Source of the DNA: Kribbella jejuensis
GTDB taxonomy: Bacteria > Actinomycetota > Actinomycetes > Propionibacteriales > Kribbellaceae
Length of the DNA: 64,000 nucleotides
NCBI RefSeq assembly: GCF_006715085.1
Contig: NZ_VFMM01000001.1
Coordinates: 1,488,001-1,552,000, forward strand
Direction of reading: 5' to 3'
This document shows positions 9,077 through 17,512 of this stretch, one piece after another. A program made the translations under genes and the position numbers. Position 1 is the stretch's first letter. Each line of letters begins with the position of its first letter. The notes below the pieces were generated by a model. The model was not told the origin of the DNA. It made no database searches and saw only the letters and a program-made list of their open reading frames with translations.

Positions 9077-9108
9077 ACAGGCGGGGCGTCTCAGGACGCC
9101 CCGCCTGT
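9077..9108 (+). terminator. Hairpin downstream of the 8090-9067 gene
   Basis: Perfect 14-bp stem (ACAGGCGGGGCGTC / GACGCCCCGCCTGT) with a TCAG loop, 10 bp after the stop codon. No U-tract follows, so it may end transcription only weakly or stabilise the mRNA end; a second hairpin with a U-tract lies at 9135-9183. Confidence 0.7.
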
Positions 9109-9117
9109 CTCGGACGA

Positions 9118-9153
9118 CTACTCGTCGTGCTCCTGCGGGGGGGAGGGCGGCGA
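9118..9153 (-). repeat. Extra copy of the fdxA 3' end (distal copy)
   Basis: 36 bp that repeat the last 35 bp of fdxA (9182-9216) including the stop codon. It carries one extra G in the G-run, a GAG codon for GAA, and TAG instead of TAA. The spacer 9154-9181 reads, on the fdxA strand, A-rich then G-rich. The coding copy is the proximal one; the distal copy is not translated. Confidence 0.85.
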
Positions 9154-9183
9154 CCCCCTCACTCCCGCTTTTGTTTTTCTTTT
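9135..9183 (+). terminator. Intrinsic terminator formed by the fdxA 3'-end duplication
   Basis: On the plus strand GCGGG (9135-9139) and GAGGG (9143-9147) pair with CCCTC (9156-9160) and CCCGC (9164-9168), about 12 pairs, directly followed by TTTTGTTTTTCTTTT (9169-9183). This is a good Rho-independent terminator for transcripts arriving from the 8090-9067 gene. The 5' arm is the duplicated fdxA end, the 3' arm and U-tract are the spacer. Confidence 0.75.
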
Positions 9184-9508
9184 ATTCGTCGTGCTCCTGC
9201 GGGGGGAGGGCGGCGATGAACGGGTGGTCCTTGTCGATCTTGCCGAGTTTGGACGCACCGCCCGGTGAGCCGAGGTCGTTGAAGAAGTCGACGTTCGCGG
9301 TGTAGTAGTCCTTCCACTGCTCCGGGGTGTCGTCCTCGTAGTAGATCGCCTCCACCGGGCAGACCGGCTCGCAGGCTCCGCAGTCGACGCACTCGTCGGG
9401 GTGGATGTACAGCATCCGGTTGCCCTCGTAGATGCAGTCGACAGGGCATTCCTCGACGCACGCGAGGTCCTTCAGGTCAACACACGGCTGCGCGATGACG
9501 TAGGTCAC
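9182..9508 (-). CDS. fdxA: 7Fe ferredoxin
   Basis: 108 aa. Cys-rich motifs CVEECPVDCIYEG and CVDCGACEPVCPVEAIYYEDD bind a [3Fe-4S] and a [4Fe-4S] cluster, as in actinobacterial FdxA; the length and the C-terminal extension also match. A cytoplasmic one-electron carrier, for example for cytochromes P450 or oxidoreductases. GTG 9508 is preceded by GGAGGAG 5 nt upstream. The 5' leader is long (a GATACT -10-like box lies about 75 nt upstream). Its last 35 bp occur again just downstream (9118-9153). Confidence 0.93.
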   Translation of the reverse strand: MTYVIAQPCVDLKDLACVEECPVDCIYEGNRMLYIHPDECVDCGACEPVCPVEAIYYEDDTPEQWKDYYTANVDFFNDLGSPGGASKLGKIDKDHPFIAALPPQEHDE

Positions 9509-9608
9509 TGCTACTCCTCCTATGGCAGGCAAGCGCAGCGCTGGTTTCGGGGTGCTGCGATGCGGTGATGCAAGGTGTCTCTAGTATCACGGTAGTACGT
9601 CGCCCACT

Positions 9609-10553
9609 GTGCCAGGAGTCCGGATCGTGTCAGGCCTCGGTGTCCGTGATATCGGCCACCGTGTCGTCGTCCGGCACCGGATCCCCGGCGGCCTGACCGA
9701 CGTGATCGGGGTCCTGCAGGCCTGTACACCGGATCTCGTCACCGTCCGCCACGCCGACAGTACGCTGCACGAGATCCCGCCCGCCGACGTGACCGCGGCC
9801 AAGCGGATCCCGGAGATGCCGCTCCGCCCGGTCGACGTCGACCAACTCTTCCTGACCACCGCCCTGGGCCGGCCGGCCGCGGAGACCGCCCACCTCGGCC
9901 AGTGGTTGCTCCGAGCATCAGCAGGCTGGACCGGCCGCGCGAACTCCCTCCTCACTGCGGGCGACCCCGGCATCCCCCTCGCCGAGGCCCTCCAGCAAAC
10001 CGAGCGCTTCTATCGGGAACACAACCTCCCACCACAGGTGCAGGTACGCATCGGCAGCCCTCCCGACCAAGAGATCCGGGCTCTCGGGTGGGTGGACGCC
10101 CGCCCCGAGCAGTCCGACGTACTCGTCATGCACACCACCCTCGACCACGTGAACGAGTTGCCGACGTACGACGTAGAGCTCACCGAACGGCCGGATGCGG
10201 CGTGGTACGCGGCTGCCTTCGAGGGCCCGGTACCGGAAGTTGCTCCGAAGGTGCTCGAAGGTGCGGCGAAGGCGGTGTTTGCGTCGGTCACCACCGCCGG
10301 CCAAGTGGTTGCGGTGGGCCGGGGCTCGATGACCGGGCATTGGCTGGGAGTGGACTCGATCCGGGTGGCGGACGGGTTCCGGCGGCGGGGGCTCGGTACG
10401 GCGATCGTGCAAGGCCTCGCGCGCTGGGCCGGGCCTCACGGCGGCCGCCGTACCTATCTGGAAGTCCTCCTGGAGAACACCGCCGCCCTGGCGACGTACA
10501 CCCACCTCGGCTACCAAGAGGCCTACCGCTACCGGTACCTGACCAACCGCTGA
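9609..10553 (+). CDS. GNAT acetyltransferase with N-terminal SH3-like domain (Rv0428c-like)
   Basis: 314 aa from GTG 9609. N-terminal ~60 residues (DIGHRVVVRHRIPGG...) look like a small beta-barrel; the C-terminal GNAT domain has the acetyl-CoA loop VADGFRRRGLGTAIV and the terminal ENTAALATYTHLGYQEAYRY. The two-domain layout recalls mycobacterial Rv0428c-type proteins (from memory). The acceptor is unknown. The 3' end overlaps the convergent MFS gene by 25 bp. Confidence 0.75.
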   Translation: MPGVRIVSGLGVRDIGHRVVVRHRIPGGLTDVIGVLQACTPDLVTVRHADSTLHEIPPADVTAAKRIPEMPLRPVDVDQLFLTTALGRPAAETAHLGQWLLRASAGWTGRANSLLTAGDPGIPLAEALQQTERFYREHNLPPQVQVRIGSPPDQEIRALGWVDARPEQSDVLVMHTTLDHVNELPTYDVELTERPDAAWYAAAFEGPVPEVAPKVLEGAAKAVFASVTTAGQVVAVGRGSMTGHWLGVDSIRVADGFRRRGLGTAIVQGLARWAGPHGGRRTYLEVLLENTAALATYTHLGYQEAYRYRYLTNR

Positions 10554-11905
10554 GCCGCACCGGCACCCACGAGCGCCAGCACGACGAACCCGGCTAGCAC
10601 GACGCTCAACGCCCGCCCGGGATCAGCGTCGAGCGCAGTGTAGGTAGAACCCGCCACAGCAACCCCCAGCGCACCGGAGAGCTGAGCATTGGTAGCCACC
10701 ACGCCAGACAGATCAGCCGCGTACTCCGGCGACAGGCTGGACGTCACAGCACCGATCAACGTGTTGGCGCTGATCCCAAGCCCTGTCCCACCAACCCCGA
10801 GCAGCACGAACAACAACGGCCCGCTACGCCCGCCAAGCAGCAGGTACGTCAGCACGCACAAGTAACCCAGAGCCAGCACCACACAGCCCACGACAGGCAT
10901 CCACCGCACTCCCCTGCGCAGTCTTGGAAGCACGGGCCCCGCCAGCCCAAAAGCGGCCACCCAGACCACCATGGCGAACCCGGAGTACGCGGGGCCCTTG
11001 TGCAGACCGCCCTGCAGGTACAGCGCCAGCACGAAGAGCAGTGCGAAGTACGAGCCACTCGTACAGCCATGCGCCAGCAGACCAGCCCGGACGGACCGGC
11101 TTGCCAGCACTTCACGGGCGATCAACGGACGTCCACCACGAGCAGCCGTGCGCCGTTCGCCGTACTCGAAGAGCGCAAGAGCCGGGAGACTCAGCAGAAG
11201 GCACAGCCAGGACCATGTGGGCCAACCGCGTTCCGCACCGAGCAGGAGCGGCACGACGACGAGCAGAACCGTTGTACACAAGGCGAGTACGCCGCCCAGG
11301 TCCAGGCGATCGCGGCGACCCGGCGGATCCGGTGGGAGCAGCCTGCGCCCGGCCACAGCCAGTGCGATCCCGATCGGGACGTTCACCAGGAAGATCGGCC
11401 GCCAGCCGGTATCGAACAGGTTCGCGGCGATCAGCACGCCGCCGAGCAGCTGACCGGCCACAGCGCCGCCGGAGAGCGCGATCGAGAAGTACCCGAGCGC
11501 TTTGAGGCGGTCCCGGCCGCGGAAGTGCAGCTGGATGCCGCTGAGTACCTGCGGCACCATCAGCGCGGCTCCTGCACCCTGGACGAAGCGAGCGCCGACC
11601 AGCGTGGCGATCCCGGGCGCGAGGCCGCAGGCGAGCGAGGCCGTGGTGAACACGGTCAGCCCGAGCAGGAACGTCCGCCGGTACCCGAGCGACGTACCGA
11701 GCCGGGCGCCGGTGATCAGCAGCACCGCGAACGCGATGACGTACCCGGAGACGACCAGGCCGACCGCCCCCGGCGACGCGCGCAGGTCGTTCCCGATCGA
11801 CGGGCCGGCGATGTTCGCCACCGCGGTGTCGATGTTGGCCATGAACTGACCGGTGAGCAGCACGGCGAGCACCGCGCCCCGGTTGCGAATGGTGAGCACG
11901 TCCAT
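10529..11905 (-). CDS. MFS drug exporter, DHA2-like (14 TM)
   Basis: 458 aa, hydrophobic throughout. N-terminal MANIDTAVANIAGPSI matches the DHA2 family motif D1 (normally LDxTxVNVALP), and TM5 shows the G-rich antiporter motif C (SGGAVAGQLLGGVL). Probably a proton-driven exporter of small amphipathic compounds at the cytoplasmic membrane. No adjacent regulator is apparent. Divergent from the MazF-like gene at 11954. Confidence 0.85.
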   Translation of the reverse strand: MDVLTIRNRGAVLAVLLTGQFMANIDTAVANIAGPSIGNDLRASPGAVGLVVSGYVIAFAVLLITGARLGTSLGYRRTFLLGLTVFTTASLACGLAPGIATLVGARFVQGAGAALMVPQVLSGIQLHFRGRDRLKALGYFSIALSGGAVAGQLLGGVLIAANLFDTGWRPIFLVNVPIGIALAVAGRRLLPPDPPGRRDRLDLGGVLALCTTVLLVVVPLLLGAERGWPTWSWLCLLLSLPALALFEYGERRTAARGGRPLIAREVLASRSVRAGLLAHGCTSGSYFALLFVLALYLQGGLHKGPAYSGFAMVVWVAAFGLAGPVLPRLRRGVRWMPVVGCVVLALGYLCVLTYLLLGGRSGPLLFVLLGVGGTGLGISANTLIGAVTSSLSPEYAADLSGVVATNAQLSGALGVAVAGSTYTALDADPGRALSVVLAGFVVLALVGAGAAQRLVRYR

Positions 11906-11953
11906 GGAACGGGGTGAGGCCTTCGCGATGTGAGGGCGTTAGGCTCCCGGGCT

Positions 11954-12391
11954 ATGGCGGATCACGTGGTTGAGCGGCCGGAGTACGCGGGGGATTTCGA
12001 GGGCACGGTGCACGTGCAGTACACGCCGCATCCGGACGACGGGGTGGCGGATCCGGGCGAGATCGTCTGGACCTGGGTGCCGTTCGAGGAGGATCACACC
12101 CGCGGCAAGGACCGGCCGGTGCTGGTGGTCGGCTGGGACGAGCCCTACCTGCTGGCGCTGATCCTGACCAGCAAGGACCACGACCGCGACGCCGCCGACG
12201 AGGCGCGCTGGGGCCGGGTCTGGATGGACATCGGCAGCGGCCTGTGGGACAAGGAGCACCGCCGCAGCGAGGTGCGCCTGGACCGGGTGCTGCGGATCGA
12301 CCCGCGGCAGGTCCGCCGCGAGGGCGCGGTCATCGAGGAGGCCCTCTTCGACCAGGTCGCGGCGGAACTACACAAACTGCACCGCAGTTAG
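11954..12391 (+). CDS. PemK/MazF-like protein, solitary
   Basis: 145 aa. The segment VWTWVPFEEDHTRGKDRPVLVVGW matches the SH3-like core of PemK/MazF RNases, and the RLDRVLRIDP strand is also conserved. No antitoxin gene sits next to it: its neighbours are a divergent MFS and a convergent vanW. It may therefore be a domesticated, non-toxic homologue. ATG 11954 has TAGGCT (11940-11945) 8 nt upstream, consistent with a leaderless start. The stop overlaps the convergent vanW stop. Confidence 0.65.
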   Translation: MADHVVERPEYAGDFEGTVHVQYTPHPDDGVADPGEIVWTWVPFEEDHTRGKDRPVLVVGWDEPYLLALILTSKDHDRDAADEARWGRVWMDIGSGLWDKEHRRSEVRLDRVLRIDPRQVRREGAVIEEALFDQVAAELHKLHRS

Positions 12392-14136
12392 CTGGGCTTC
12401 CGGCCGGGCGTGGTCGTCCCCGGCGGCGGCGTCACGGTGGTCCCGGGTTTGGGACCGCAGCGGATGTCGTCGGCCGCGTTGTACTTGGTGGTGAACTGCT
12501 CGGTCTTCTGCCGGACGCCGTTCCGCGCCATGTACCGGTAGATCGTGATGTCGAAGCCCGGCGTCGGCGCCTGCGGCTCGCACTTGGCGGCGGTGTTGTA
12601 CACGACCTTCGGCTGCCGGATGTTCGACTTCTCCGACTGCCCCGCGGTGACGTCCCAGAACTTCGTGCCCCAGATGATCACCCGGATGCTGCCCTTGGAG
12701 CCCGGCGTCGACGCCTTGAAGATCGTCTGCACGAGGATGCCGTGGCCGGAGTCGTTCAGGAACTTCAGGTCCACCGAGCCCCACGCCACGGTCGCCTCAC
12801 GGCCGACCGGGTAGCGGCTGATGTAGACGCTGTGCGCCTTGTGCTCGAGGATCTTCAGCCCGGCGAAGAACGCTGCGTTGAACGTCGTGGTCGCGGACTG
12901 CGAGACACCACCGCCGAGGTCCTTCTCGAACTTCCCGCCGCTGATGATGTAGCCCTCGGTGAACCCGTTCTCCTTGGTCCGCTCGCCGACGATCTTGTTC
13001 AGGCTGAACGTCTCGTTCGGCTTCAGCAGCGTGCCGTTGATCTTGCGCGCCGCCGTACCGATGTTGATGTTGCGATAGGCCGCGTCCGGGAACTCGGTCT
13101 GGAACTCGCCCATCTTCTCCTTGATCCCGAGCGCGGTCGCCGCCTCGGTGGTGAACGCCGCCTTGGTCTGCGTCAGCGGTACGACGGCCCGCCGCTCGCC
13201 CTGCGGCTTCGGCAGCACCAAGAGGATGGCCGCACCGACCTTGGCCCGGTCGACGACCAGCCCGTCGACCGCCGGTACCACCTTCGGGGCGGCGCCGACG
13301 ATCTGCACCGTGGCGTCCTTCGGCAGCGTCTCGAGGGTCTTGAAGCGCGCCTGGAACAGCGGCTCGAGCTTCTTGGTGTTCAGCGCCGGAATGACCCGGC
13401 CCTCCTGGACCGTGACCGACAGCGCCGGGGCCAGCTCGGCAGGCTCGAGATCCACCGACTTCGAACCGACGCTCAGCCGCACCGGTCCGGACATCGCCGG
13501 CTCGGCGAACTCCGTGACCGCCTTGTCGATGGCCTCGGAAGCGGCCTGCGGCTTCGTCGTGCTGACCGGCAGGTCCGTGGCGTCGCCGTCCGAGGGGTAC
13601 GCCGCCAGCACCGCGCCGGTCGCCTTCGCGGTGTCGAGCTCCAGGCCCTCCGCCGGCTCGTGCTTGACCGGCTTGGTCCCGGTGAAGGTGATCGTGCCCT
13701 CGGTGGCCTTCCGGTTCACCTGGCCGGCCAACTTGTCGACGGCGGCCTTGAGCTTCGCGTCGTCCTTCGTCACCACCGGCTCGACGGCGTCGCCGCCGGT
13801 GAGGGCGTGCCAGATCCGGGCCGGCGACAGACTGCGACCCGCTCCGGCCGCGTCGACGGTCTTGCCGATGTCGACCGACAGCCCGGCGTCGGCCGGTACC
13901 ACCTGGAACTTGGACCCGCCGGCGGTCAGCGCGATCGGCGCGGCCACCCGGTCCTTGAGACCGTCGGACAGCTTCGCCTGCGCGGCGTCCTTGGAGAGCC
14001 CACCGATACCGATCCCGAGCACGGTCGTGCCGGACGGGATCTTGGAGCCCGCGAACGCGAACGCGGCACCGTACCCGACAACGATCACACCGAGCCCTGC
14101 GGCGGCGATGATCCCCGCGAGCTGCTTTCTCCCCAC
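12388..14136 (-). CDS. VanW family cell-envelope protein with YoaR-type peptidoglycan-binding repeats
   Basis: 582 aa. A single N-terminal transmembrane helix (GIIAAAGLGVIVVGYGAAFAFAG; about residues 6-28), two YoaR-like putative peptidoglycan-binding modules (residues about 30-330), then the VanW domain (TAARKINGTLLKPNETFSLN ... EGYIISGGKFEKDLGGGVSQ ... ATTTFNAAF). GTG 14136 has AGAGGA 9 nt upstream; upstream TTG 14175 is possible. VanW proteins occur with vancomycin-resistance clusters but are also common, of unknown function, in actinobacterial cell walls; no other van genes are here. Confidence 0.85.
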   Translation of the reverse strand: MGRKQLAGIIAAAGLGVIVVGYGAAFAFAGSKIPSGTTVLGIGIGGLSKDAAQAKLSDGLKDRVAAPIALTAGGSKFQVVPADAGLSVDIGKTVDAAGAGRSLSPARIWHALTGGDAVEPVVTKDDAKLKAAVDKLAGQVNRKATEGTITFTGTKPVKHEPAEGLELDTAKATGAVLAAYPSDGDATDLPVSTTKPQAASEAIDKAVTEFAEPAMSGPVRLSVGSKSVDLEPAELAPALSVTVQEGRVIPALNTKKLEPLFQARFKTLETLPKDATVQIVGAAPKVVPAVDGLVVDRAKVGAAILLVLPKPQGERRAVVPLTQTKAAFTTEAATALGIKEKMGEFQTEFPDAAYRNINIGTAARKINGTLLKPNETFSLNKIVGERTKENGFTEGYIISGGKFEKDLGGGVSQSATTTFNAAFFAGLKILEHKAHSVYISRYPVGREATVAWGSVDLKFLNDSGHGILVQTIFKASTPGSKGSIRVIIWGTKFWDVTAGQSEKSNIRQPKVVYNTAAKCEPQAPTPGFDITIYRYMARNGVRQKTEQFTTKYNAADDIRCGPKPGTTVTPPPGTTTPGRKPS

Positions 14137-14248
14137 CGGAAAGAGTCCTCTTCTCGAGCCTTGGTCAGGGCACAAGCGGCCATCTTACGGGACGCGGCGG
14201 GCCTCACCGACCCTCGGGGCAGGCCCTTCGCAGGGGCCGAGACAACGC

Positions 14249-14731
14249 TCAGTTTCCGGGCAGTTCCCGATAGTTACCGGAGTAGTACAGCAACGCTCCG
14301 GGATCGGTCGCCGGGCCGGTGCCGAGGCTCAGCACCTCACCCACCACGATCGTGTGGTCTCCCCCGTCGTACGTCGCCCACGTACGGCACTCGAGCCAGG
14401 ACAGGGCCCCGTCGACGGTCGGACAGCCCGTCTTCGGGCCGGCCGTCGTACCGATGCCGTCGAACTGGCTGTACAGGTCGCGGCCGGAGCGGGCGAACCG
14501 CTCCGCGATCGGCTGCTGATCCCCGGCCAGCACGGAGATCGCCCAGAAGCCGCAGTCCAGTACGGCGGCGTGCATGCGGACGCCCTTGTCGACGCAGACC
14601 AGCACGAGCGGCGGATCGAGCGACACCGACGTGAACGCGTTCGCGGTCATCGCGTGCGCGACGCCGTCCTGCAGCGTGCTCATGACCGTGATTCCGGACG
14701 CGAACTGCCCGAGCGCAGCTTTGAATGACAC
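14249..14731 (-). CDS. Flavin reductase-like FMN-binding oxidoreductase
   Basis: 160 aa. Flavin-reductase (HpaC/DIM6) domain over the full length: ALGQFASGITVMST at the start, TANAFTSVSLDPPLVLVCVD in the centre, and HTIVVGEVLSL near the end. Would reduce FMN/FAD with NAD(P)H, possibly for a two-component monooxygenase encoded elsewhere. Divergent from the EamA transporter (54 bp). Confidence 0.85.
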   Translation of the reverse strand: MSFKAALGQFASGITVMSTLQDGVAHAMTANAFTSVSLDPPLVLVCVDKGVRMHAAVLDCGFWAISVLAGDQQPIAERFARSGRDLYSQFDGIGTTAGPKTGCPTVDGALSWLECRTWATYDGGDHTIVVGEVLSLGTGPATDPGALLYYSGNYRELPGN

Positions 14732-14784
14732 GTCAGCAGGTTACGCGCTGCATCAGCCGGCGTCTTCGGGGTACCGGGAGAGCG

Positions 14785-15729
14785 ATGTCTGGTGACCAGC
14801 AACGTTCCGGACAGCGGGCCGGGCCTGGGTTCCGGCTCGCTGCCGGGGCGTTGTTCGTGTCGGTCTCTTCGGTGCTGATCGACCTCGCCCGCACCACACC
14901 GGGAACGGCCAGCTTCTATCGCTGCGCTCTGTCGCTACCGCTGCTCGCGGTGGTCGCACTAGTCGAGCGACATCACGGCCGGGCGCTCGGCCGTGCCGAG
15001 GTGCTGATCAGCCTGGTCGCCGGTGTCTTCTTCGCGGGCGACATGTTGCTCTGGACCCGGGCGATCGAGGAGGTCGGCGCGGGCCTGTCGACCGTGGTCG
15101 TGAACGTCCAGGTGGTCGGCGTACCGCTGCTGGCCTGGGCGATCGACGGCGAGACCGTCCCGCGACGCTTCATCGCCTGCGTCCCCGTGATGCTCGTGGG
15201 CGTCGCACTGACCGCGGGACTCGTCGGCGGTGGCACCACCGGTACGGATCCGGTCTGGGGCACGGTCCACGCCGTCCTGGCGGCCGCGTGCTACTCGGTC
15301 TTCCTCTATCTGCTGCGCCGCAACGGCTCGACGGGGCGGCCGGTGCAGAACTACTTCGTCGTGATCGCGTCGGCGGGACTGGTCTCGCTGGTGGCCGGAT
15401 GGTTCTGGCGCGGCGTCGATCTCACGCCGGGTTTCCGGGTCATCGGCTGGCTCATCGGTGTAGCCGTCGCCGGCACGGTGGTCGGTTGGCTGCTCGTGGC
15501 GATGAACTCGTCCAAGCTCCCGAGCCACGTCGGCGCGGCGCTGTTGATGCTGACGCCGGTGGGCGCGCTCGTGCTCGGCACCGTGGTGCTGCACGAGCGG
15601 CCGACCTGGCTCCAACTGACCGGCTGTGTGCTGATCGTCGCCGGCGCCTATCTGTCCGGCAACCGGCTCAGAGTCCGGCGAACAGATCGTGTTCCAGACC
15701 GTCCTCGTCCGGAGCCGGGGTCCCCTTGA
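14785..15729 (+). CDS. EamA/DMT-family transporter (10 TM)
   Basis: 314 aa with two EamA repeats. First half ends around GVALTAGLVGG, second half ends with the conserved PVGALVLGTVVLHERPTWLQLTGCVLIVAGAY-type TM9-10 signature. Likely a metabolite or drug exporter; substrate unknown. ATG 14785 has GGGAG upstream. The last 62 bp overlap the convergent mshB gene, an unusually long antisense overlap. Confidence 0.85.
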   Translation: MSGDQQRSGQRAGPGFRLAAGALFVSVSSVLIDLARTTPGTASFYRCALSLPLLAVVALVERHHGRALGRAEVLISLVAGVFFAGDMLLWTRAIEEVGAGLSTVVVNVQVVGVPLLAWAIDGETVPRRFIACVPVMLVGVALTAGLVGGGTTGTDPVWGTVHAVLAAACYSVFLYLLRRNGSTGRPVQNYFVVIASAGLVSLVAGWFWRGVDLTPGFRVIGWLIGVAVAGTVVGWLLVAMNSSKLPSHVGAALLMLTPVGALVLGTVVLHERPTWLQLTGCVLIVAGAYLSGNRLRVRRTDRVPDRPRPEPGSP

Positions 15730-16579
15730 CCAGCCGGTACGGCTCGGACGCCCAGATCTGGTTGCCGTTGTTGTTCGACAGCGCGAAGAACGGGCCGTCG
15801 ACGGTGATCTGGGTGGCGTGCGCCTTCATCGCGTTCATCTTCCGGTCGAGGAACTCCTCGCCGTCGATCACGCAGTCGATCAGCCGGTCCGGCGTGATCA
15901 TCGGCGGCAGCGGGCCGTCCGGGTCCATCCCCTCGAACGTCGTGGTGTCGCCGGCGTCCCGGAGCGCCCGCAGCTGCTCGCGCATCGGCGACTCGGCCAT
16001 CGCCGTCCAGTAGATCTTCGCGATGTCCCAGGCCGGGCCGAGATCCTCCCGGTAGGACCGGGCGGCGGCCAGCGCGGCGGCGTACATCGCGACCCGGTGC
16101 GCCTTGATGTGGTCCGGGTGGCCGTAGTTGCCCCACTGGTCGTAGGTGACCAGGACCTGCGGGCGCAGCTCACGGATGACCGGGACCAGGTCGTTGGCGG
16201 CGTCGACCAGGTCGGCCTGCCAGAAGCTGTCCTTGCGGGTCTGCGGCGGGACGTCCGCGTTGCCCTCGTCGTTGTAGATCATGCCGGTGTCGCGGTACTT
16301 CCCGGCCTCGCCGAGGAAGCGGTGGTCGGTGACACCGAGCTCGGCCATCGCGTTCGCCAGCTCACCGATCCGGTGCCGGCCGAGGCCGTCGGTCTGGTCG
16401 GCGGCCAGGTGCGCGAGCTCGGGGACGAGGACCTCGCCCTCCTCACCGAGGGTGCAGGTGATCAGCGTGACGTGCGCTCCCTCGGCGACATACCGCGCCA
16501 TCGTCACGCCGTTGTTGATGGTTTCGTCGTCGGGGTGGGCGTGCACCAGCAACAGCCGGCGCTCAGCAAGCTCAACCAT
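15668..16579 (-). CDS. mshB: N-acetyl-1-D-myo-inositol-2-amino-2-deoxy-alpha-D-glucopyranoside deacetylase
   Basis: 303 aa. Zinc-dependent LmbE-like deacetylase: AHPDDE (about residue 14-19) supplies His/Asp ligands and the catalytic Asp, and GHPDHIKAHR supplies the third ligand. The TCTLGEEGEV stretch is typical of MshB. It removes acetate from GlcNAc-Ins in mycothiol biosynthesis, which marks the host as an actinobacterium. The paralogue Mca is an alternative, but the N-terminus fits MshB better. Confidence 0.88.
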   Translation of the reverse strand: MVELAERRLLLVHAHPDDETINNGVTMARYVAEGAHVTLITCTLGEEGEVLVPELAHLAADQTDGLGRHRIGELANAMAELGVTDHRFLGEAGKYRDTGMIYNDEGNADVPPQTRKDSFWQADLVDAANDLVPVIRELRPQVLVTYDQWGNYGHPDHIKAHRVAMYAAALAAARSYREDLGPAWDIAKIYWTAMAESPMREQLRALRDAGDTTTFEGMDPDGPLPPMITPDRLIDCVIDGEEFLDRKMNAMKAHATQITVDGPFFALSNNNGNQIWASEPYRLVKGTPAPDEDGLEHDLFAGL

Positions 16580-16640
16580 GCCGAAAGCCTACGTCGGCCC
16601 GCGGACAGTTTCCCGGGCGTTTCTGCTCGTTCGGTGGAGC

Positions 16641-16937
16641 TCAGCCGAACCGGCGGACCAGCAGGCAACCGGCCTGGAACCGCGACTTCGCGCCCAGCCC
16701 CTTGATCAGCGCGCTGATCTCGGCGCGCACGGTCCGCAGTGAGAGCCCGAGGTCGCGGGCGATCGCGGCGTCCTTCGCGCCGGTCGACATCATCCGGCCG
16801 ATGGCGACCTGGCGGCTGGTCAGCTCCTTGATCACGGCAGGCGTCCGCCGGTGCGAACCGAGCTCGTAGACCTCGCAGACCAGCTCCGGTGCGAAGTCTT
16901 CCTTGCGTAGCACCTGGACTGCCGGGTACACCGACAT
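16641..16937 (-). CDS. Small LuxR-type HTH protein
   Basis: 98 aa. The C-terminal two thirds form a LuxR/GerE HTH (LTSRQVAIGRMMSTGAKDAAIARDLGLSLRTVRAEISALIKGLGAKSRFQAG). There is no receiver or ligand domain, so activity could be set by expression alone. RBS GGGAGGAG precedes the ATG. The upstream region has two direct copies of ACCCATACA (17004-17012, 17017-17025). Confidence 0.75.
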   Translation of the reverse strand: MSVYPAVQVLRKEDFAPELVCEVYELGSHRRTPAVIKELTSRQVAIGRMMSTGAKDAAIARDLGLSLRTVRAEISALIKGLGAKSRFQAGCLLVRRFG

Positions 16938-17085
16938 ACGTCACTCCTCCCCAAGAGTCAGGCAAGGATTCTCGTCCCGACCTCGGAGCGCTCACCAGGT
17001 ACAACCCATACAAACGACCCATACAGTTTCACAGCGTGAACGATCGGGGCCGGGCCGCAGTGTCATCGGGTGTGATGTGTACCAC

Positions 17086-17454
17086 TTACAACCTGGTACG
17101 GAGCTCCCGGACGAACGGACGGTCGGGGACCAACCAGTCCGCCTCGTCCAGCTCGGCGGCCGCGAACCACCGCAGCTCCGAGTGTTCCCGCAGTACCGGG
17201 TCGCCGGAAAGTACTGTCGCGAGATAGACGTGCAGCCGGTACTCCGCTGAGATGTCCACGCCCGCCCCGAGGGACTCGCCGACCTTGATCTCCAGGTCGA
17301 GTTCCTCGCGGATCTCCCGTACCGCGGCCTGCTCGTCGGTCTCCCCCGGCTCCACCTTTCCGCCCGGGAACTCCCACCCACCTTCGGGACCAGGCCGGTA
17401 CGCCGCCAGCACCCGGCCGTCCTCCACTACCGCCACGCCCACGACCGTCTTCAT
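17086..17454 (-). CDS. NUDIX hydrolase, MutT/CTP-pyrophosphohydrolase-like
   Basis: 122 aa. Complete NUDIX box GGKVEPGETDEQAAVREIREEL (G-x5-E-x7-REUxEE) at about residues 33-54. Probable 8-oxo-dGTP or CTP/dCTP pyrophosphatase that cleans the nucleotide pool. ATG 17454 gives the usual family length; longer upstream frames are antisense to the next gene. Divergent from the gene at 17513. Confidence 0.88.
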   Translation of the reverse strand: MKTVVGVAVVEDGRVLAAYRPGPEGGWEFPGGKVEPGETDEQAAVREIREELDLEIKVGESLGAGVDISAEYRLHVYLATVLSGDPVLREHSELRWFAAAELDEADWLVPDRPFVRELRTRL

Positions 17455-17512
17455 GTCGCGACTCTGCCAGAAACTGCCAGAAACTGTCGGGCGCGTGCGG
17501 CACGATGCGGCT

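Noticed and set aside
9118..9153. Programmed frameshift or alternative C-terminus for FdxA using the second copy
   Set aside because: The coding copy has a clean TAA stop, and the extra G and intervening A-rich spacer make read-through products implausible.
12388..14136. Vancomycin-resistance locus based on the VanW protein
   Set aside because: No vanHAX, vanRS or vanY genes nearby; VanW-domain proteins are common in actinobacteria without resistance.
12244..14634. 796-codon plus-strand frame
   Set aside because: Crosses three real genes in antisense or shifted frame; no recognisable domain.
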